From Streptococcus parasanguinis (GTDB lineage Bacteria > Bacillota > Bacilli > Lactobacillales > Streptococcaceae): DNA of 23,807 nucleotides. Location of the stretch: the NCBI GenBank assembly GCA_018365265.1, contig JAGZKI010000039.1:1-23807 (forward strand), written 5' to 3'. The notes under the pieces were generated by a model. The model had not been told where the DNA came from, did not search any database, and saw nothing but the letters and a program-made list of their open reading frames with translations. Both the position numbers and the translations under genes were made by a program. This document shows, one piece after another, positions 21,695-23,807 of the stretch. The number at the start of each line of letters is the position of its first letter. Within the stretch, counting starts at the first letter, position 1.

Positions 21695-22435
21695 CTATTT
21701 GATACTAATATCTTGTCTTGAAATATTAAAAATTGAAAATGAAGTAATCATTAAGCTTATGAAACTTGCAAATATCAAAAAGAATAAATTATCAGCAATA
21801 TTATTAGATAAACTTCCTGGACTTACATTTGAAAGTAATGCTGCTAAACCAAGTCCTGTAAGCATTGTTATAGCTGTTGAATGCTTAATCATACCTAAAA
21901 CAAATGGTAGTAACCCTATTAGTACTGTTGCAAACGTTATTCCAGCTAAGTTAATTAATTGACTAGCTAGAGGGATATAACTAGATTCAGTTACAACAGC
22001 CTTGAATCTAATGAATAATTGAATCACTAAATGTGCAGAAAAATGGGCAATAAATGCTATTAGAATGACTGAAAGAATTTTTCCCCAAAGTAACTTTATT
22101 TTAGAAATAGGGTAAGAAAACAACTGAAAAATTGTTCTTCGTTTAAATTCATCAATAATAATCGTAGATAATAAATAAGATTCGAAAATCAAAAATGTTG
22201 CTTTTGTAAATAAAGATGAAAACAATGAAGCTACAATTGCCCAACCTTCCCATTTACTAGTAATTCTAATAACATTAGAATCCTGTCCAGTAAATTCTCC
22301 TAGTTTATTGTCAGTACCTAAACCCATAATAATGATTGCTGTAATACCTAACACTATAAATATAGTACACAACCAGGCTAAAAATAATTTAGATTTAGAA
22401 ACTTTATTTAATTCAATTTTAATAAGCGACAACAT
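21695..22435 (-). CDS. ABC-2 type permease (BcrB-like)
   Basis: A 246-residue integral membrane protein with six hydrophobic segments. The N-terminus (SLIKIELNKVSKSKLFLAWL) and the long cytosolic loop before the second segment (DEFKRRTIFQLFSYPISK) are typical of ABC-2 permeases of the bacteriocin-resistance type, which expel peptides from the membrane in partnership with a BcrA ATPase. GGAGG lies 9 nt before the ATG. The gene starts 277 nt after tetR with two tetR-type operators between, and the ATPase follows after about 136 nt. A weak hairpin AAGGAA-N8-TTCCTT in that gap has no T-tract and is unlikely to stop transcription. Confidence 0.88.
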   Translation of the reverse strand: MLSLIKIELNKVSKSKLFLAWLCTIFIVLGITAIIIMGLGTDNKLGEFTGQDSNVIRITSKWEGWAIVASLFSSLFTKATFLIFESYLLSTIIIDEFKRRTIFQLFSYPISKIKLLWGKILSVILIAFIAHFSAHLVIQLFIRFKAVVTESSYIPLASQLINLAGITFATVLIGLLPFVLGMIKHSTAITMLTGLGLAALLSNVSPGSLSNNIADNLFFLIFASFISLMITSFSIFNISRQDISIK

Positions 22436-22533
22436 AGATTATTTCCTCCAAAGCGTAAATAAAGAATAAACTATTCAGACTAATCTCGACAAATATTTAA
22501 AAATAAGCTTATTCTTCAGACAATGTCACTATA

Positions 22534-22548
22534 CATACTATCGGTATG
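22534..22548. promoter_or_regulatory. TetR operator 1 (permease promoter side)
   Basis: CATACTATCGGTATG; the flanks extend it to TATACATAC-N5-GTATGTATA, a perfect 9-bp palindrome around a 5-nt centre. It differs from the other two copies by one base in the inner position. Its centre is 32 bp from operator 2, about three helical turns. Confidence 0.75.
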
Positions 22549-22565
22549 TATATACTAAAAACAAA

Positions 22566-22580
22566 CATACCTTCGGTATG
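22566..22580. promoter_or_regulatory. TetR operator 2 (permease promoter side)
   Basis: CATACCTTCGGTATG, perfect CATACC-N3-GGTATG palindrome between tetR and the permease gene. Confidence 0.8.
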
Positions 22581-22712
22581 TATAATAGATTTTTAATAAC
22601 ACACTTAAAGTATGTTATTTTTTAACTATAAATTATGTAAGATAATTTATTGAATTGATAACACATAAATAGAAATTAGTATTAACATGAATGTCATGCG
22701 ACTACTTATTTA

Positions 22713-23342
22713 CTATTTTTTTAAGTGATCAAATAAGTTGAAAATCACCTCCATCATTTCATCAGAAATTAACTGTACCCCTAGACCTTCAAAAGTAAGT
22801 TTAATGAAATTCATTTTACGCTTTAATTCTACTAATGAAAAAACGGAAATTTGGAAACCAATCCAAATATTTAGAGATAAAACAATTAAATCTGCTAGCT
22901 CTTCTGGATATTCTGTTTTAATAGACCCATCTTCAACTCCTTCGTAAACCTTTTCTCTAATTTCGGGTAAAAAATCAGAAAATAGACCTAGATACTGCTC
23001 TCCTAACAAACGTGGACTTCTTAGCATGATTGAGGCAGAGTATACGAGCCTTTGGTGTTCAAAATTAGAGAAAGAGTCCATCAAAGAATTTTGTATCTTT
23101 TCTAATCCAGTATTTCCTCTCCAATTATAATTTAAAATTTCTTGATTATTTTCGCTAATGATTGTTTGAAGTATATCATATTTAGACTCAAAATGATGAT
23201 AGATAACACCTTTTGTTAGTCCACCTAAGCCATCTATGATATCTTGTATTGACGTATTATCAAATCCTTTTTCTAAAAATAAATTTTTAGAGACCTCTAG
23301 TATTTTTTGTCTAGTTTCATGTGAGTTTCTATTCCTTGCCAT
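22713..23342 (-). CDS. TetR/AcrR family transcriptional regulator
   Basis: A 209-residue repressor. The N-terminal TetR helix-turn-helix is clear: TRQKILEVSKNLFLEKGFDN, then TSIQDIIDGLGGLTKGVIYHHF (about 10-52). The C-terminal all-helical ligand domain (about 60-209) is unlike named TetR members I know, so the inducer is unknown. AAAGGGAC precedes the ATG. It has a consensus promoter (23381-23409) with an operator immediately downstream, so it should repress itself, and two further operators lie before the permease operon it most likely controls. Derepression by a peptide or drug would raise the ABC genes. Confidence 0.93.
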   Translation of the reverse strand: MARNRNSHETRQKILEVSKNLFLEKGFDNTSIQDIIDGLGGLTKGVIYHHFESKYDILQTIISENNQEILNYNWRGNTGLEKIQNSLMDSFSNFEHQRLVYSASIMLRSPRLLGEQYLGLFSDFLPEIREKVYEGVEDGSIKTEYPEELADLIVLSLNIWIGFQISVFSLVELKRKMNFIKLTFEGLGVQLISDEMMEVIFNLFDHLKK

Positions 23343-23358
23343 TTTAGTCCCTTTCTAT

Positions 23359-23373
23359 CATACCAATGGTATG
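23359..23373. promoter_or_regulatory. TetR operator 3 (autoregulatory)
   Basis: CATACCAATGGTATG, perfect CATACC-N3-GGTATG palindrome, at about +1 to +15 of the tetR transcript. Confidence 0.8.
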
Positions 23374-23380
23374 TAATTCT

Positions 23381-23409
23381 ATTGTAGTGGAAGTAACTAA
23401 TAATGTCAA
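23381..23409 (-). promoter_or_regulatory. tetR promoter
   Basis: Consensus TTGACA -35 (23404-23409) and TACAAT -10 (23381-23386, 5/6) are spaced by 17 bp on the minus strand, the best promoter in the window. Confidence 0.85.
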
Positions 23410-23428
23410 GTTCTTTATTGGAAAATGC

Positions 23429-23454
23429 AAAAAAGCCTTAAAATCACGGCTTTT
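23429..23454 (-). terminator. Intrinsic terminator of the peptidase S51-like gene
   Basis: AAAAGCC (23431-23437) pairs with GGCTTTT (23448-23454), followed on the minus strand by a run of T. It isolates tetR from the gene upstream. Confidence 0.8.
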
Positions 23455-23510
23455 CATTAAACAGTTCGTCTACACTTTAGTTACCTAGATCAAGATTTAG
23501 ATAATGAAAA

Positions 23511-23807
23511 CTAGTCAATTTTCTCTATAATGTTCCCAGATTTATCCAAGACAAGACAGGAATGATCATTTAGTGGAATTATGGGAATATTAACGAGTTC
23601 TTCAGCTCTATCCTTATTAGCTTTATCATTCCAGGAATCATAATGGACACTAATTAAAAACTGACTAAAGAGTCCTAATCCATTTTTTATCTTTATCTGA
23701 TGATCTGAATTATCATTAGGTGAAACATAGACTTTTTCTCCTAATAATAGGGCTCCTGCAGAAAATCCCATAACTTTCGCCCCTTTATTCAGCATACGAT
23801 CGATATA
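23511..23807 (-). CDS. Peptidase S51 / dipeptidase E-like protein, C-terminal part
   Basis: A partial frame open at the window edge; the upstream codons (Y-I-D-R before the internal Met at 23795) continue the frame, so that Met is not the true start. The last about 98 residues are present. The stretch RMLNKGAKVMGFSAGALLLG contains the GxSAGA nucleophile elbow of the S51 family (class I glutamine-amidotransferase-like fold), and HYDSWNDK with a downstream hydrophobic strand (NIPIIPLNDHSCLVL) fits its C-terminal part. Family enzymes are aspartyl dipeptidases or cyanophycinase relatives; the exact substrate cannot be told from the fragment. A terminator follows. Confidence 0.8.
   Translation of the reverse strand, partial: YIDRMLNKGAKVMGFSAGALLLGEKVYVSPNDNSDHQIKIKNGLGLFSQFLISVHYDSWNDKANKDRAEELVNIPIIPLNDHSCLVLDKSGNIIEKID

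Noticed and set aside
22593..22617. AATAACA/TGTTATT inverted repeat as a tetR terminator
   Set aside because: The stem is all but free of GC and is followed by A-rich, not T-rich, sequence on the minus strand.
1..23807. CRISPR arrays, tRNA or rRNA genes, insertion-sequence transposases, integrases
   Set aside because: No regularly spaced repeats, tRNA-like folds or transposase/integrase reading frames were seen on either strand.

Overview
Every gene that can be supported in this window lies on the minus strand. Protein content (HPr-regulated glycerol kinase, Spd-like secreted DNase, neopullulanase with a CcpA site, Ltp proteins, BcrAB-like ABC genes), strong AGGAGG-type ribosome sites, TATAAT/extended -10 promoters and AT-rich intergenic DNA point to a low-GC Firmicute, most likely an oral Streptococcus of the mitis/sanguinis type. 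Species cannot be fixed from the sequence alone.

Reading in transcription order (right to left): 23807-19136 holds the 3' end of a peptidase S51-like gene with its terminator, then a TetR regulator followed by a BcrB-like permease, a BcrA-like ATPase and an ABC exporter half-unit. Three copies of one 15-bp palindrome (CATAC-N5-GTATG, two of them CATACC-N3-GGTATG) flank tetR and very probably are its operators. After a 324-nt non-coding gap with hairpins comes a second, shorter ABC exporter subunit, then an alpha/beta hydrolase (16353-18811). 16143-13084 is a RelB/ParE toxin-antitoxin pair with a palindromic operator, followed without visible terminators by two membrane-anchored unknowns, a DUF443-like membrane protein, a frameshifted micro-ORF and a GNAT acetyltransferase. 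12898-10521 holds an Spd/EndA-like secreted nuclease, a 58-residue protein carrying the VbhA-type Fic-inhibition motif, and an Abi_2 (AbiF-like) HEPN protein preceded by its own promoter and a short terminated leader RNA. 10297-7680 holds a cre-controlled neopullulanase-type GH13 enzyme, an RDD membrane protein and a truncated Nudix gene. 7531-5182 carries two Ltp-repeat proteins (related to phage superinfection-exclusion lipoproteins, but here membrane anchored and without a lipobox) separated by an orphan fragment and a small conserved-looking protein. 4981-1 has a DUF4300-like lipoprotein, a one-TM protein, a CPBP protease with a decayed second CPBP copy directly upstream, an ankyrin protein, glycerol kinase and a twin-hairpin element that looks like a dispersed repeat.

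The most interesting theme is a scattered set of defence- or conflict-type genes: two Ltp proteins, Abi_2 plus leader RNA, an orphan VbhA-like antitoxin and a RelB/ParE module, mixed with several broken genes (CPBP, Nudix, micro-ORF, orphan fragment), as expected of a fast-changing accessory segment. The best candidate for an under-described system is the Abi_2 gene with its terminated leader RNA, sitting next to the VbhA-like protein.
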